A stretch of 64,000 nucleotides of DNA from NCBI GenBank assembly GCA_041672395.1, contig JBAYZS010000004.1, positions 21,386-85,385 on the forward strand, read 5' to 3'. Both the position numbers and the translations under genes were made by a program. Of this stretch, positions 54,386 to 62,550 are shown piece by piece. The DNA is from UBA5287 sp041672395. GTDB lineage: Bacteria; Bacteroidota; Bacteroidia; Bacteroidales; Dysgonomonadaceae. The notes under the pieces are model-generated. The model was not told the origin of the DNA. It saw only the letters and a list, made by a program, of their open reading frames with translations, and searched no databases. Position 1 is the stretch's first letter. Every line of letters begins with the position of its first letter.

Positions 54386-54550
54386 TGAGTAAAATCCAAC
54401 ATAACGGGGAACAAAAACAAAAGGTCGATGTTTACTGACGCACGGGATCTATAAGATGCCTAAGTCGATTATGAAACTGATATCAACAGATAAGTACCCC
54501 AGACTGTTGCCACGAGCACGCGTATGAAATTTTAATTCTCTTATCTGTTT
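54386..54550 (+). ncRNA. Structured 3' tail of the IS110 element, candidate bridge RNA
   Basis: This non-coding stretch after the transposase contains a perfect 10-bp inverted repeat, AACAGATAAG (54485-54494) and CTTATCTGTT (54540-54549). GGGG near 54405 can also pair with CCCC at 54497-54500. IS110-family elements encode a bridge RNA in one non-coding end, and in the IS1111 subgroup it is at this side. Guide loops were not identified, so this is a candidate only. Confidence 0.4.
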
Positions 54551-54735
54551 TGTTTTCTCGTCTAACCGGTGCATTTGTCCTTAAGATGAATGCTATCTTT
54601 TATTTTGTCATAGTTGAGTGTTGTAATTAATAACAAAATATTAATTAATTGAATATTAAATAATTATGCATTATCAAATTTACGTATGAAAACAATGTCT
54701 TTGAGCGATTCCTTTTTATTGCTTTTATACTGGAC

Positions 54736-54843
54736 TTATTGTTTCATTTCCGGATAATTATCCTGCTGCTCTTGATTCATTGACGGATAGTTGCCTCTGA
54801 ATTCCCGTTTCATTACCGGATAGTTATGTTGCTTTATACCTTT
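54736..54843 (-). pseudogene. Remnant of a gene coding an 11-residue repeat
   Basis: On the minus strand a stop-to-stop frame of 35 codons without a usable start encodes three tandem 11-residue units containing NYPVMKREFRG, NYPSMNQEQQD and NYPEMKQ before the stop codon. At DNA level this is a 33-bp tandem repeat, with CGGATA at 54751, 54784 and 54817 on the plus strand. Multiples of three and conservation of NYPxM suggest former coding. It seems to be the 3' end of a lost gene lying between the IS element and the sialidase. Confidence 0.45.
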
Positions 54844-54939
54844 TTATGCAAGCCGTAATTAAATTGAATCAAGTATTATTACACGATTAATATATAATTT
54901 ATTTAATGAACGGTTATTAGTACATTTATGAAAAAACAT

Positions 54940-54947
54940 TATCTTTG
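54940..54947 (+). promoter_or_regulatory. -7 box of the sialidase gene
   Basis: TATCTTTG matches the consensus and predicts a start near 54955, which excludes the in-frame ATG at 54928 and supports the ATG at 54970. Confidence 0.55.
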
Positions 54948-54969
54948 TAACTCTATAAAATTTAAATAT

Positions 54970-56604
54970 ATGAAGAAGAATATTACGCTTATTTTATTAT
55001 TTCTAACAACATTCATCAGTATTTATGCTGTTGATACTGTAAAAGTAAAACAAACGCAAATACCCATTCTTATTGACAGGGCCGATAATGTGTTGTTCTA
55101 CATCCGAATTGATGCTCAACAGACAAAACAATTGAATGAAGTAACTCTTCAATTTGGAAAAGATGTCAATCTCTCTGAAATTAAGGCCATTAAATTGTAT
55201 TATGGTGGAACTGAAGCTACTCAGCGTGCAGGCCAAACTTATTATGCACCAGTTCAGTATATTCCAAGCAATTCTCCTGGTAAAACAAGGTTTGCTAATC
55301 CATCTTATTCTATTAAAGTTGCAGAGAAGTTATCACCTAAAAATAGAGTAGTGTTTACTTCTAAATATAATCTGTTTCCCGAAATCAATTATTTCTGGAT
55401 TAGTCTTGAAATGAAGCCAAACGCATCTCTCCTTTCTAAAATAAAAGTGGATCTGACTTCTGTAAAACTTGATTCCAAACAAGCTCCATTGGCTTTCGCT
55501 GATGATTCTGAAGTTCATAGAATGGGTTATGGAGTTCGCCAAGCGGGTGACGATGGTTCTGCTGCTTATCGAATTCCTGGATTAGTAACATCTAATAAGG
55601 GAACTTTATTGGGCGTTTATGATATTCGTTATAATAGTAGCGTCGACTTACAAGAATATGTTGAGATAGGTATCAGTCGAAGTACAGATAAAGGTCAGAC
55701 ATGGGAACCAATGCGTGTCGCTATGAGTTTTGGTGAATTTGGCGGTCTACCAAAAACACAAAATGGAGTGGGTGATCCTTCAATTCTAGTTGATGAAAAA
55801 ACAGGTACAATATGGATTGTTGCTGCGTGGACGCATGGTTTGGGCAATGGACGTGCTTGGGTGAATTCACAACCGGGCATGGATTTGAATCAAACGGCGC
55901 AACTTATGTTGGTAAAAAGCGAAGATGATGGTAAAACATGGTCTAAACCTATCAATTTGACAGAACAAGTTAAAGATCCATCGTGGTATTTCTTATTGCA
56001 AGGACCGGGCAGAGGAATAACAATGCAAGATGGTACCTTGGTTTTCCCAATTCAGTTTATCGATTCCACACGGACTCCAAATGCTGGAATCATGTATAGT
56101 AAAGATAGTGGAAAGACATGGAACCTTCATAATGCTGCCCGTTCTAAAACAACCGAATCGCAAGTAGCAGAAATAGAACTTGGTGTATTGATGTTGAATA
56201 TGCGCGATGATCGTGGTGGAAGTCGAGCTGTTTCTATTACAAAAGATTTAGGTAGAACATGGACTGAACATCCTTCCAATCGCAGTGTATTACAAGAACC
56301 TGTTTGTATGGCTAGTTTGATTAGTGTTAAAGCAGAAGATAATGTACTTGGAAAAGATATTCTGCTGTTCTCCAATCCAAACACAACTCAAGGCCGACAT
56401 CATATTACTATAAAAGCGAGTATAGATGGTGGTCTCACATTTCCTAATGATTATCAAGTTATGCTTGATGAAGATTATGGATGGGGATATTCTTGTATGA
56501 CTATGGTTGATAAAGAAACAGTTGGGATTCTATATGAAAGCAGTGTTGCACATATGACTTTCCAGAGAGTTAAATTAACTGATATTATTCGCAAAACAAA
56601 TTAA
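54970..56604 (+). CDS. Exo-alpha-sialidase (GH33-type)
   Basis: This 544-residue exported enzyme should remove terminal sialic acids from glycoconjugates. A signal peptide spans residues 1-20. An N-terminal beta-sandwich (about 25-175), as in Bacteroidetes sialidases, precedes the six-bladed propeller. The RIP motif holds Arg201 (AYRIPGL). Five Asp-box-like repeats are visible: STDKGQTW, EDDGKTW, KDSGKTW, KDLGRTW and IDGGLTF. Other catalytic residues likely include the Glu in AEIELG, the Arg in TTQGRHH and the Tyr in VGILYES. No sialic-acid uptake or catabolism genes adjoin it. Confidence 0.93.
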   Translation: MKKNITLILLFLTTFISIYAVDTVKVKQTQIPILIDRADNVLFYIRIDAQQTKQLNEVTLQFGKDVNLSEIKAIKLYYGGTEATQRAGQTYYAPVQYIPSNSPGKTRFANPSYSIKVAEKLSPKNRVVFTSKYNLFPEINYFWISLEMKPNASLLSKIKVDLTSVKLDSKQAPLAFADDSEVHRMGYGVRQAGDDGSAAYRIPGLVTSNKGTLLGVYDIRYNSSVDLQEYVEIGISRSTDKGQTWEPMRVAMSFGEFGGLPKTQNGVGDPSILVDEKTGTIWIVAAWTHGLGNGRAWVNSQPGMDLNQTAQLMLVKSEDDGKTWSKPINLTEQVKDPSWYFLLQGPGRGITMQDGTLVFPIQFIDSTRTPNAGIMYSKDSGKTWNLHNAARSKTTESQVAEIELGVLMLNMRDDRGGSRAVSITKDLGRTWTEHPSNRSVLQEPVCMASLISVKAEDNVLGKDILLFSNPNTTQGRHHITIKASIDGGLTFPNDYQVMLDEDYGWGYSCMTMVDKETVGILYESSVAHMTFQRVKLTDIIRKTN

Positions 56605-56623
56605 TATTGATTTTAATCATTAT

Positions 56624-56656
56624 AAAAAGAGAAGCAGACAAGCTTCTCTTTTTTTT
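56624..56656 (+). terminator. Intrinsic terminator after the sialidase gene
   Basis: AAAAAGAGAAGC (56624-56635) pairs with GCTTCTCTTTTT (from 56642), with further Ts. Confidence 0.92.
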
Positions 56657-56671
56657 GTTTCAAAACTCAAA

Positions 56672-56702
56672 TTGATATATTTATAAAAATATAGTAAATT
56701 TG
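56672..56702 (+). promoter_or_regulatory. Promoter of hpt
   Basis: TTG (56672-56674) and TAAATTTG (56695-56702) are 20 bases apart, with a start predicted near 56709 and a leader of about 17 bases. Confidence 0.65.
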
Positions 56703-56725
56703 TACTTTATTAAATTTCATTTCCT

Positions 56726-57265
56726 ATGGAGAGTGTAGTAATAAAGGACAAAGAGTTTGAATTGTTTATTAATTCTGAAATTATTGAAGCAAATATAAGA
56801 CGAATAGCTTCTAAAATGAATGCCGATTTGAAAGATTCAAATCCAATTTTCATTGCAGTACTTAATGGCTCGTTTATGTTTGCCGGTGAACTAATGAAAT
56901 ATATCACTATATCTTGTGAAATAACCTTTGTTCGTTTATCTTCCTACAAAGGTACATCGTCAACGGGAAAAATTCATGAAGTACTTGGCTTAAATGGTGA
57001 TATAGAAGGGCGCACAGTTGTGATTATCGAAGATATTGTCGATACGGGTAATACGATGAAATCACTCCTAAGTCAATTAAATAAGAATAATCCAAAAGAG
57101 ATAAGGGTTTCAACATTACTGTTTAAGCCGGAATCATTAATTCAGGATATTGAATTAGATTATGTGGCACTTGAAATACCTGATGATTTTATTGTAGGAT
57201 ATGGGTTGGATTATGAAGGTTACGGAAGAAATCTTAGAAATATTTATAAACTAAAGAATAGTTGA
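56726..57265 (+). CDS. hpt: Hypoxanthine phosphoribosyltransferase
   Basis: This 179-residue enzyme salvages hypoxanthine (and often guanine) with PRPP. The PRPP-binding motif VVIIEDIVDTGNTM, the early loop VLNGSFMFAGELM and the purine-contact end FIVGYGLDYEGYGRNL are as expected. Length is normal, and the gene has its own promoter. Confidence 0.95.
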   Translation: MESVVIKDKEFELFINSEIIEANIRRIASKMNADLKDSNPIFIAVLNGSFMFAGELMKYITISCEITFVRLSSYKGTSSTGKIHEVLGLNGDIEGRTVVIIEDIVDTGNTMKSLLSQLNKNNPKEIRVSTLLFKPESLIQDIELDYVALEIPDDFIVGYGLDYEGYGRNLRNIYKLKNS

Positions 57266-57340
57266 TGAATACATAAATATTTGTAATCAGTCCATATAAT
57301 AACATTCCTTCACGTCTTTTTTTTATGTTTTCATGATCCT

Positions 57341-57374
57341 TTTGAGCTGATGACTAAAAAAAAGTGTATTTTTG
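57341..57374 (+). promoter_or_regulatory. Promoter upstream of tonB
   Basis: TTTG (57341-57344) and TATTTTTG (57367-57374) are 22 bases apart. The leader to the ATG at 57504 would be about 120 bases, with no evident fold. Confidence 0.55.
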
Positions 57375-57503
57375 GCAGAATATCAGACATTGGTAGTTAT
57401 ATATAACGAAAATGGAAAAGCTAAACCTATTATAAATAGTGATGCTTGATTAATTTCCAATTAGTTTAAAATAATCATGCTTTTGTAAACTTCTAATTTA
57501 AAA

Positions 57504-58295
57504 ATGGCAAAGGGAATGAATTTAATGTCCCATAAATGGATTGACATTGTTTTTGAAGGCAAAAATAAAAGTTATGGCGCTTATCGGTTAAGAGAATCTT
57601 CTGGAAAGCGACATTTGTGGGCTTTCTTTATTGTAGTCATTCCCTTTTGTGTACTGTTTATTTTGTTCTATTTTTATTCGTCATATCATAATAAGCAGAG
57701 CTTAAAAGAATTAATGACCCAAGTGACAGAATTATCGGCAATTGAACTTGAAGCACCTGACATACCAGAAGATATTTCACAACCAATTATGCCACCACCG
57801 ATTAATACTATGATAAATCTTGAAAAAATACAAACAGAAGTAACGCAAAAAATACAAACAGATAACTTATCACAAATAGAGGATATTAACATAGAAGTTG
57901 CTGAAGGAAATCAAAAAGGGACTAAAGAGATTGTAGCAAATCCAATCCCTCCAAAAGAGAAAGAAGTTAAAGTTGAAGGTGAATTATATATAAAAGTAGA
58001 TGAGCTTCCACAGTTTCCGGGAGACCAATATTCATTTATTCAATATCTCAATCGGACATTAAAGTATCCGATTTCGGCCGAAAACAAGGGAGTTGAGGGA
58101 ATTGTTCTATGCAGTTTTATTGTTGAAACCGATGGTAGTATTTCACATGTTGAAGTAGTTGAGGGTGTCGATTCTCTTTTGGATGCAGAAGCTGTTAGGA
58201 TAATAAAAGATATGCCAAAATGGATTCCCGGAAAAAATAATGGGGTTGCTGTTCGCGTTCAAATATTTATACCAATAGATTTCCGTATAAGATAA
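57504..58295 (+). CDS. tonB: TonB-family energy transducer
   Basis: This 263-residue protein carries proton-motive energy to outer-membrane receptors. The N terminus has the Bacteroidetes TonB motif WIDIVFEGKNKSYGAYRLRE. One transmembrane helix lies at about 35-56. A periplasmic spacer with PEDISQPIMPPPI and IPPKEKEVKVEG and a C-terminal TonB_C domain (about 175-263, FIQYLNRTLKYPISAENKGV through RVQIFIPIDFRI) follow. Two receptors in this window are possible partners. ExbB and ExbD are not encoded here. Confidence 0.9.
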   Translation: MAKGMNLMSHKWIDIVFEGKNKSYGAYRLRESSGKRHLWAFFIVVIPFCVLFILFYFYSSYHNKQSLKELMTQVTELSAIELEAPDIPEDISQPIMPPPINTMINLEKIQTEVTQKIQTDNLSQIEDINIEVAEGNQKGTKEIVANPIPPKEKEVKVEGELYIKVDELPQFPGDQYSFIQYLNRTLKYPISAENKGVEGIVLCSFIVETDGSISHVEVVEGVDSLLDAEAVRIIKDMPKWIPGKNNGVAVRVQIFIPIDFRIR

Positions 58296-58328
58296 TGTAA
58301 TAAATTATAAAACCATAAATAAATTAAT

Positions 58329-59306
58329 ATGATTTATAAAGTATCAGAACTTGAGAATTTAATTAATGAAGCAGTAAAATCCATTTCCATGGATGGAACT
58401 CCTTCAAACTTATATAATCCGATTCATTATATTCTATCTTTAGGAGGTAAAAGATTAAGGCCATTACTTACGCTAATGTCTGCCAATTTATTCAAAGAAG
58501 ACGTGTCACCTGCAATGCCCGTTGCATTAGGAGTGGAGATATTTCATAATTTCAGTCTCTTACATGATGATCTTATGGATCGAGCAGACAGACGTCGTGG
58601 CAAATTAACAGTACATAAAAAATGGAACGATAATGTTGCTATTTTATCTGGTGATGCCATGCAGATAGTTGCTTATCAGTTTATTGCAAAAGCGCCAAAA
58701 GAAGTTTTGTCCAATGTGTTAAACCTTTTCTCAAGTACTGCAATTGAAGTATGTGAAGGTCAACAATACGATATGGATTTCGAAAACAGATTAGATGTCA
58801 CAGAGGATGAATATATTGAGATGGTCAGACTGAAAACGGCAGTACTTATTGCATGTTCATTAAAACTTGGGGCAATTGTAACGAATTCACCAGAACATGA
58901 TGCAAATCTTCTGTATGATTTTGGAATAAAAATGGGGTTAGCATATCAGATTAAAGACGATCTGTTGGATGTTTATGGCAACTCTAATGTTTTTGGAAAA
59001 AATATTGGTGGCGATATTCTCTGTAATAAGAAAACCTTTTTGTTAATAAATGCATTAGAACGCACAAATCCAGCGCAGAAAGAGCAACTGATAAAATGGA
59101 TTAATGCTGTCGACTACGATCCAGAACAGAAGATTAACGCAATCAAAAATATCTATGATGAATTGAATTTGAAACAGATATCCGCAAAAGCAATAGAGAA
59201 ATATTATCTAGAAGGATTAGATTATTTATCTAAGGTTCAGGTTTCTGACGAAAGAAAAAAGAAATTAATAACTATTTCAGAAACGCTTACATATCGAGAG
59301 AAATAA
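58329..59306 (+). CDS. Polyprenyl diphosphate synthase
   Basis: This 325-residue trans-isoprenyl diphosphate synthase is of the octaprenyl/solanesyl type, making the side chain of menaquinone. The first aspartate-rich motif is LLHDDLMDRADRRRG and the second is YQIKDDLLDVYGN; GGKRLRPLL is the isopentenyl-binding segment. The chain length of the product cannot be told. It starts a compact run with the next two genes (gaps of 3 and -1 bases). Confidence 0.92.
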   Translation: MIYKVSELENLINEAVKSISMDGTPSNLYNPIHYILSLGGKRLRPLLTLMSANLFKEDVSPAMPVALGVEIFHNFSLLHDDLMDRADRRRGKLTVHKKWNDNVAILSGDAMQIVAYQFIAKAPKEVLSNVLNLFSSTAIEVCEGQQYDMDFENRLDVTEDEYIEMVRLKTAVLIACSLKLGAIVTNSPEHDANLLYDFGIKMGLAYQIKDDLLDVYGNSNVFGKNIGGDILCNKKTFLLINALERTNPAQKEQLIKWINAVDYDPEQKINAIKNIYDELNLKQISAKAIEKYYLEGLDYLSKVQVSDERKKKLITISETLTYREK

Positions 59307-59309
59307 GAT

Positions 59310-60002
59310 ATGCCTTATCGCAGAATACCAAATACTGATGCAGCACGCATTAAAGCTCTGAAAACAGCAATTGAAAAATGCAGCAATACTGATTTCAGAG
59401 AGATGGCTATTTCTGCGAAAACTTTAAGTAATGCAAAAACAGCACTTAGTAAGTTGGAAAGATTGTATGAGCTTTACCAGCAGGCATTTAGCACTCAAGT
59501 AAAAGCAAATAAATCCTTTCAGCATAAAGTGAAGAACTGCAGAATGTACTTATCTCATTTTATCCAAGTACTCTATTTTTGCGTTATACGTTCAGAAATC
59601 AAATCAGAACAGCTTGGATTATATGGATTACAAGATAGTAATATGCTAGTTCCCGAACTTGCTTCCAACGAACAATTGCTTGAGTGGGGCAAAAGAATTA
59701 TTGATGGTGAAAACAATAGAACCGTAAAAGGCGCCGTACCTATTTATAATCCATCAATAGCTAAACTTAGTGTTATGTTTTCGATATTCAAAGAAGGTTA
59801 TCAAGTACAACAACAATATCAAAAAACCACGGCACATTATCTCGAAGAAATTTCAAACTACAGAAATGTAGTTGATAAAGTGATTTATGAAATTTGGGAA
59901 GAAGTGGAGCAAGCTAATTTTGATTATCCGACCGAAGAGCGGTTAAAAAATAATATCGAATACGGCATTGTATATTACAAAAGAAAAGGAGAAAATTTCT
60001 AA
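59310..60002 (+). CDS. Conserved hypothetical protein, mostly helical
   Basis: This 230-residue protein has no signal peptide or transmembrane helix. It appears largely alpha-helical, with a coiled-coil-like stretch near FREMAISAKTLSNAKTALSK and a conserved-looking motif GAVPIYNPSIAKLSVMFSIF. It is placed three bases after the prenyl synthase gene, and its stop codon overlaps the tatD start (TAATG). I do not recognise a family. Tight coupling to tatD suggests a nucleic-acid-related role, an inference from position only. Confidence 0.75.
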   Translation: MPYRRIPNTDAARIKALKTAIEKCSNTDFREMAISAKTLSNAKTALSKLERLYELYQQAFSTQVKANKSFQHKVKNCRMYLSHFIQVLYFCVIRSEIKSEQLGLYGLQDSNMLVPELASNEQLLEWGKRIIDGENNRTVKGAVPIYNPSIAKLSVMFSIFKEGYQVQQQYQKTTAHYLEEISNYRNVVDKVIYEIWEEVEQANFDYPTEERLKNNIEYGIVYYKRKGENF

Positions 60003-60793
60003 TGAAATTGGTAGATACGCACGCGCATTTATATGATGATCAGTTTGTTAATGATATTGAGCGTGTTATAGAACGAGCAAAAGAAGCAGGTATAGAAACC
60101 ATTTTGTTGCCTAATATAGATGAAGAATCAATCAGTCCACTAAAGCAACTTGTGGATTCACTTCCCGATTTTTTCATTCCAATGATGGGGCTTCATCCAA
60201 CCAGTGTGACGACTGACTGGGAAAATCAGCTTTCAAATATATATGAAGAATTAAAGAATCGCAATTATATTGCAGTAGGTGAGATTGGTATAGATCTATA
60301 TTGGGATCAATCATTAAAGAATGAACAGATTAAGGCATTTGAAGCACAATTAGAATGGAGTATAGAAAATAATTTGCCAGTCGCCATTCATTCCCGAAAT
60401 GCTATTAATGAGTGTGTTGAGTCGATTATTCGAGTTGGGGCATCATCATTAAGAGGCGTATTTCATAGTTTTGGAGGTTCATTAGAAGAATTAGATTCGA
60501 TATTAGCACTTGAAAACTTTTATGTCGGCATAAATGGTGTTGTGACATACAAAAACTCAGGACTGTCGAAAGTGCTTCCACGATGTCCAAAAGAAAAGAT
60601 TGTCCTTGAGACCGACTCCCCGTACCTATCTCCTGTACCCTATAGAGGTAAGCGTAATGAGTCGTCCTATCTTTCTATGATAGTCAGCAAGTTGGCCGAG
60701 ATATATGAAGTGAATGACCAAGATATTGCCGAAATCACTACTAAAAATGCCAATGATCTTTTTGGGATAAGTGATTGGAAAAAATATAAGTGA
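60002..60793 (+). CDS. tatD: TatD-family DNase
   Basis: This 263-residue TIM-barrel metallohydrolase is of the TatD/YcfH group, whose characterised members are 3'-5' DNA exonucleases used in repair. The metal-binding residues are seen in DTHAHLYDD, VGEIGIDLYWD, VAIHSRNA, GVFHSFGG and LETDSPYLSP. The PYRGKRNES segment is typical. It is closer to canonical TatD than the short form at 6844-7560. Confidence 0.93.
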   Translation: MKLVDTHAHLYDDQFVNDIERVIERAKEAGIETILLPNIDEESISPLKQLVDSLPDFFIPMMGLHPTSVTTDWENQLSNIYEELKNRNYIAVGEIGIDLYWDQSLKNEQIKAFEAQLEWSIENNLPVAIHSRNAINECVESIIRVGASSLRGVFHSFGGSLEELDSILALENFYVGINGVVTYKNSGLSKVLPRCPKEKIVLETDSPYLSPVPYRGKRNESSYLSMIVSKLAEIYEVNDQDIAEITTKNANDLFGISDWKKYK

Positions 60794-60886
60794 GGAAGGT
60801 TAGAATTTATGTTAAGTTTGATTTGGCTAAGTATTGTTTGAGCGTTTTAGGATATCGGAAATTTAGAGGGAGGAGCATTGGAAAAG

Positions 60887-60932
60887 AGTGAGACCATAGT
60901 GGGAGCATAGTGAGACCATGGTGAGAGGAGCA
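60887..60932 (-). repeat. Dispersed 11-bp unit repeat, copy D (inverted)
   Basis: Read on the minus strand: TCTCACCATGG, TCTCACTATGC, TCCCACTATGG, then a degenerate TCTCACTCTTT. It lies downstream of tatD and upstream of tRNA-Ser, in an otherwise featureless region (60794-61046). Like copy B it is followed by TTTTCCAA. Confidence 0.85.
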
Positions 60933-61046
60933 ATTAGATTGGTTTGAACTTTTAGAAGACCAAATAAAAGGTTAATTCAGAAAATGAGCAGCGTCGATTT
61001 ATAATATTTCTTGTCGGAATCCAACTAAAAATCAATGGAATTTGAT

Positions 61047-61082
61047 TTTGACTAATAATTTCCTTATTTTTGTGCCCTGTTT
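61047..61082 (+). promoter_or_regulatory. Promoter of tRNA-Ser
   Basis: TATTTTTG (61075-61082) predicts a start near 61089. A TTTG at 61047-61050 is 24 bases upstream, slightly longer than usual. Confidence 0.5.
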
Positions 61083-61109
61083 TGAAACAAGCTTTCAAGA
61101 TTTTATAAA

Positions 61110-61197
61110 GGAGAGATGCTCGAGTGGTTGAAGAGGCACGCCTGGAAAGCGTGTATACGCCAAAAGTGTATCATGGGTTCGAATCCCATTCTCTCCG
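61110..61197 (+). tRNA. tRNA-Ser (anticodon GGA)
   Basis: The acceptor stem GGAGAGA (61110-61116) pairs with TCTCTCC (61190-61196), with discriminator G at 61197. The anticodon stem CACGC/GCGTG holds the loop CTGGAAA with anticodon GGA. A long variable arm (TATACGC...GTGTAT) marks a class II tRNA, and the T arm is ATGGG/CCCAT around TTCGAAT. The 3' CCA is not encoded. It reads UCC and UCU codons. Confidence 0.96.
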
Positions 61198-61247
61198 CAA
61201 TAAATTCCGATTCGATCTATGATATAGGTAGTTACTTTCTGCGATAT

Positions 61248-62465
61248 TTACCGATTATCTCTAACCCAATCCATCACATTTGCCGGAGCACGTTCAGCCA
61301 ACAATTCTTTTTTCATAAAATCCATATAAGGTGCCACATGTTGAAAAAACTGATAATATCCCTTGCATAGATAGTTAAGGCCCTGATTCCCATACTTGTC
61401 TGTTATAAATCTGTTTTTGGGGCATTCGCCATTACAAGCAAACAAAAAATCACATTCTCTACATTGTTGTGGAAGCTTATCAAACTTATCGTTGCCAAAT
61501 TTCAATTGCGTGTCGGAATACATCATTGATGCTAAAGGCTTTGTATAAATATTTTCCAACCGATATTCGGGGAAAACGAAGTGGTCGCATGAATAAACAT
61601 CCCCGTTAAATTCCATTACACCTGCATGCCCACAAGTTTTAGCCATTGTGCATACTCCAGGTTGCTGACCAACCCAATTGGCTAAAGTAGAATCAAACAA
61701 TTGCACAAAAATCTTACCCACATCTTGTTTTACCCACTCATCAAAAATTGTGCAAAGGAAATTTCCCCATTGTTCAGGTGAAACACTAAAAGGAGCTAAT
61801 TGTGCCGTTGAGTCCTTTGCCGAAGCCAGTTTCATTGTCGTATTATCTATTAATCGTTCCACAATAGGAGTAAATTGCAAATACTGGCAACCAATCTTTT
61901 TGAAAAACTGGTAGAATTCCAGTGGGTAATCAGCATTATAATCGTTTACCACAGCCATACAATTGAATTCAACATCATATTTCTTTAACAGTTCAATTCC
62001 ACGTATAACCTTTTGGAATGATGGTCGGTCCATGCTGTCGCGTCGGTATTCATCATGAAAATCCTGTGGACCATCAATTGAAATTCCCACCAAAAAATTA
62101 TTCTCTTTAAAGAATTTGCACCACTCATCAGTAAGCAGAGTACCGTTTGTTTGTAAAGAATTATCAATCTGTTTTCCGCGAGCGTATTGTTTTTGTAGTT
62201 CGATTGCCCGTTTATAAAAACTTAACGGTCTCATTAACGTTTCCCCGCCATGCCAAGTAAACATTATTTGCGACATTGTTTGAGATTCAATATACTCTTT
62301 TGTGAACCGTTCCAGTAGTTCGTCGCTCATCACATGATTCTTGTTTTGTATATATAAACCAGATTTTTCAAGATAATAGCAATACTCGCATCTGAGATTA
62401 CAAAGGGCTCCAACAGGCTTGAGCATTACATATAGTGGTTTTGAAAACGGTGCGAAAGTGGACAT
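61248..62465 (-). CDS. Anaerobic sulfatase-maturating enzyme (radical SAM/SPASM)
   Basis: This 405-residue iron-sulfur enzyme oxidises the active-site Cys or Ser of sulfatases to formylglycine under anaerobic conditions. The radical-SAM cluster motif CNLRCEYCYY has Cys at 22, 26 and 29. FTWHGGETLMRP is the SAM-binding segment. The SPASM domain with the auxiliary-cluster cysteines appears as CGHAGVMEFNGDVYSCDHFV and CRECDFLFACNGECPKNRF. No sulfatase gene lies in the window. The gene ends 50 bases past the tRNA, on the opposite strand. Confidence 0.92.
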   Translation of the reverse strand: MSTFAPFSKPLYVMLKPVGALCNLRCEYCYYLEKSGLYIQNKNHVMSDELLERFTKEYIESQTMSQIMFTWHGGETLMRPLSFYKRAIELQKQYARGKQIDNSLQTNGTLLTDEWCKFFKENNFLVGISIDGPQDFHDEYRRDSMDRPSFQKVIRGIELLKKYDVEFNCMAVVNDYNADYPLEFYQFFKKIGCQYLQFTPIVERLIDNTTMKLASAKDSTAQLAPFSVSPEQWGNFLCTIFDEWVKQDVGKIFVQLFDSTLANWVGQQPGVCTMAKTCGHAGVMEFNGDVYSCDHFVFPEYRLENIYTKPLASMMYSDTQLKFGNDKFDKLPQQCRECDFLFACNGECPKNRFITDKYGNQGLNYLCKGYYQFFQHVAPYMDFMKKELLAERAPANVMDWVRDNR

Positions 62466-62550
62466 ATCAATTTTATTTATGGAACAAAAATAAACAATTA
62501 TTGCTGTTATTTAGTTTAGTATACTCATTAAACACAAATTAATTATAGAA

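Larger units (their letters stand above)
53020..54550 (+). mobile_element. IS110-family insertion sequence (ends approximate)
   Basis: The element contains a DEDD-type transposase and flanking non-coding DNA of about 105 bases to the left and 165 bases to the right. Base composition is less AT-rich than its surroundings. IS110 elements lack inverted terminal repeats and target duplications, so the limits are estimates. Similar 15-base segments GCGCATGAAAATATA (53024) and GCGTATGAAATTTTA (54520) agree at 12 of 15 positions in direct orientation and may mark regions near the ends. Neighbouring genes are not interrupted. Confidence 0.6.

Noticed and set aside
53024..54534. The GCG(C/T)ATGAAA segments as a target-site duplication of the IS
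   Set aside because: They agree at only 12 of 15 bases, and the right copy lies inside a hairpin. IS110-family elements do not normally make target duplications. They are noted only as a rough guide to the ends.
54740..54840. 33-bp repeats as a CRISPR array
   Set aside because: The units are directly tandem without spacers, and the period keeps a protein reading frame. No cas genes are present.
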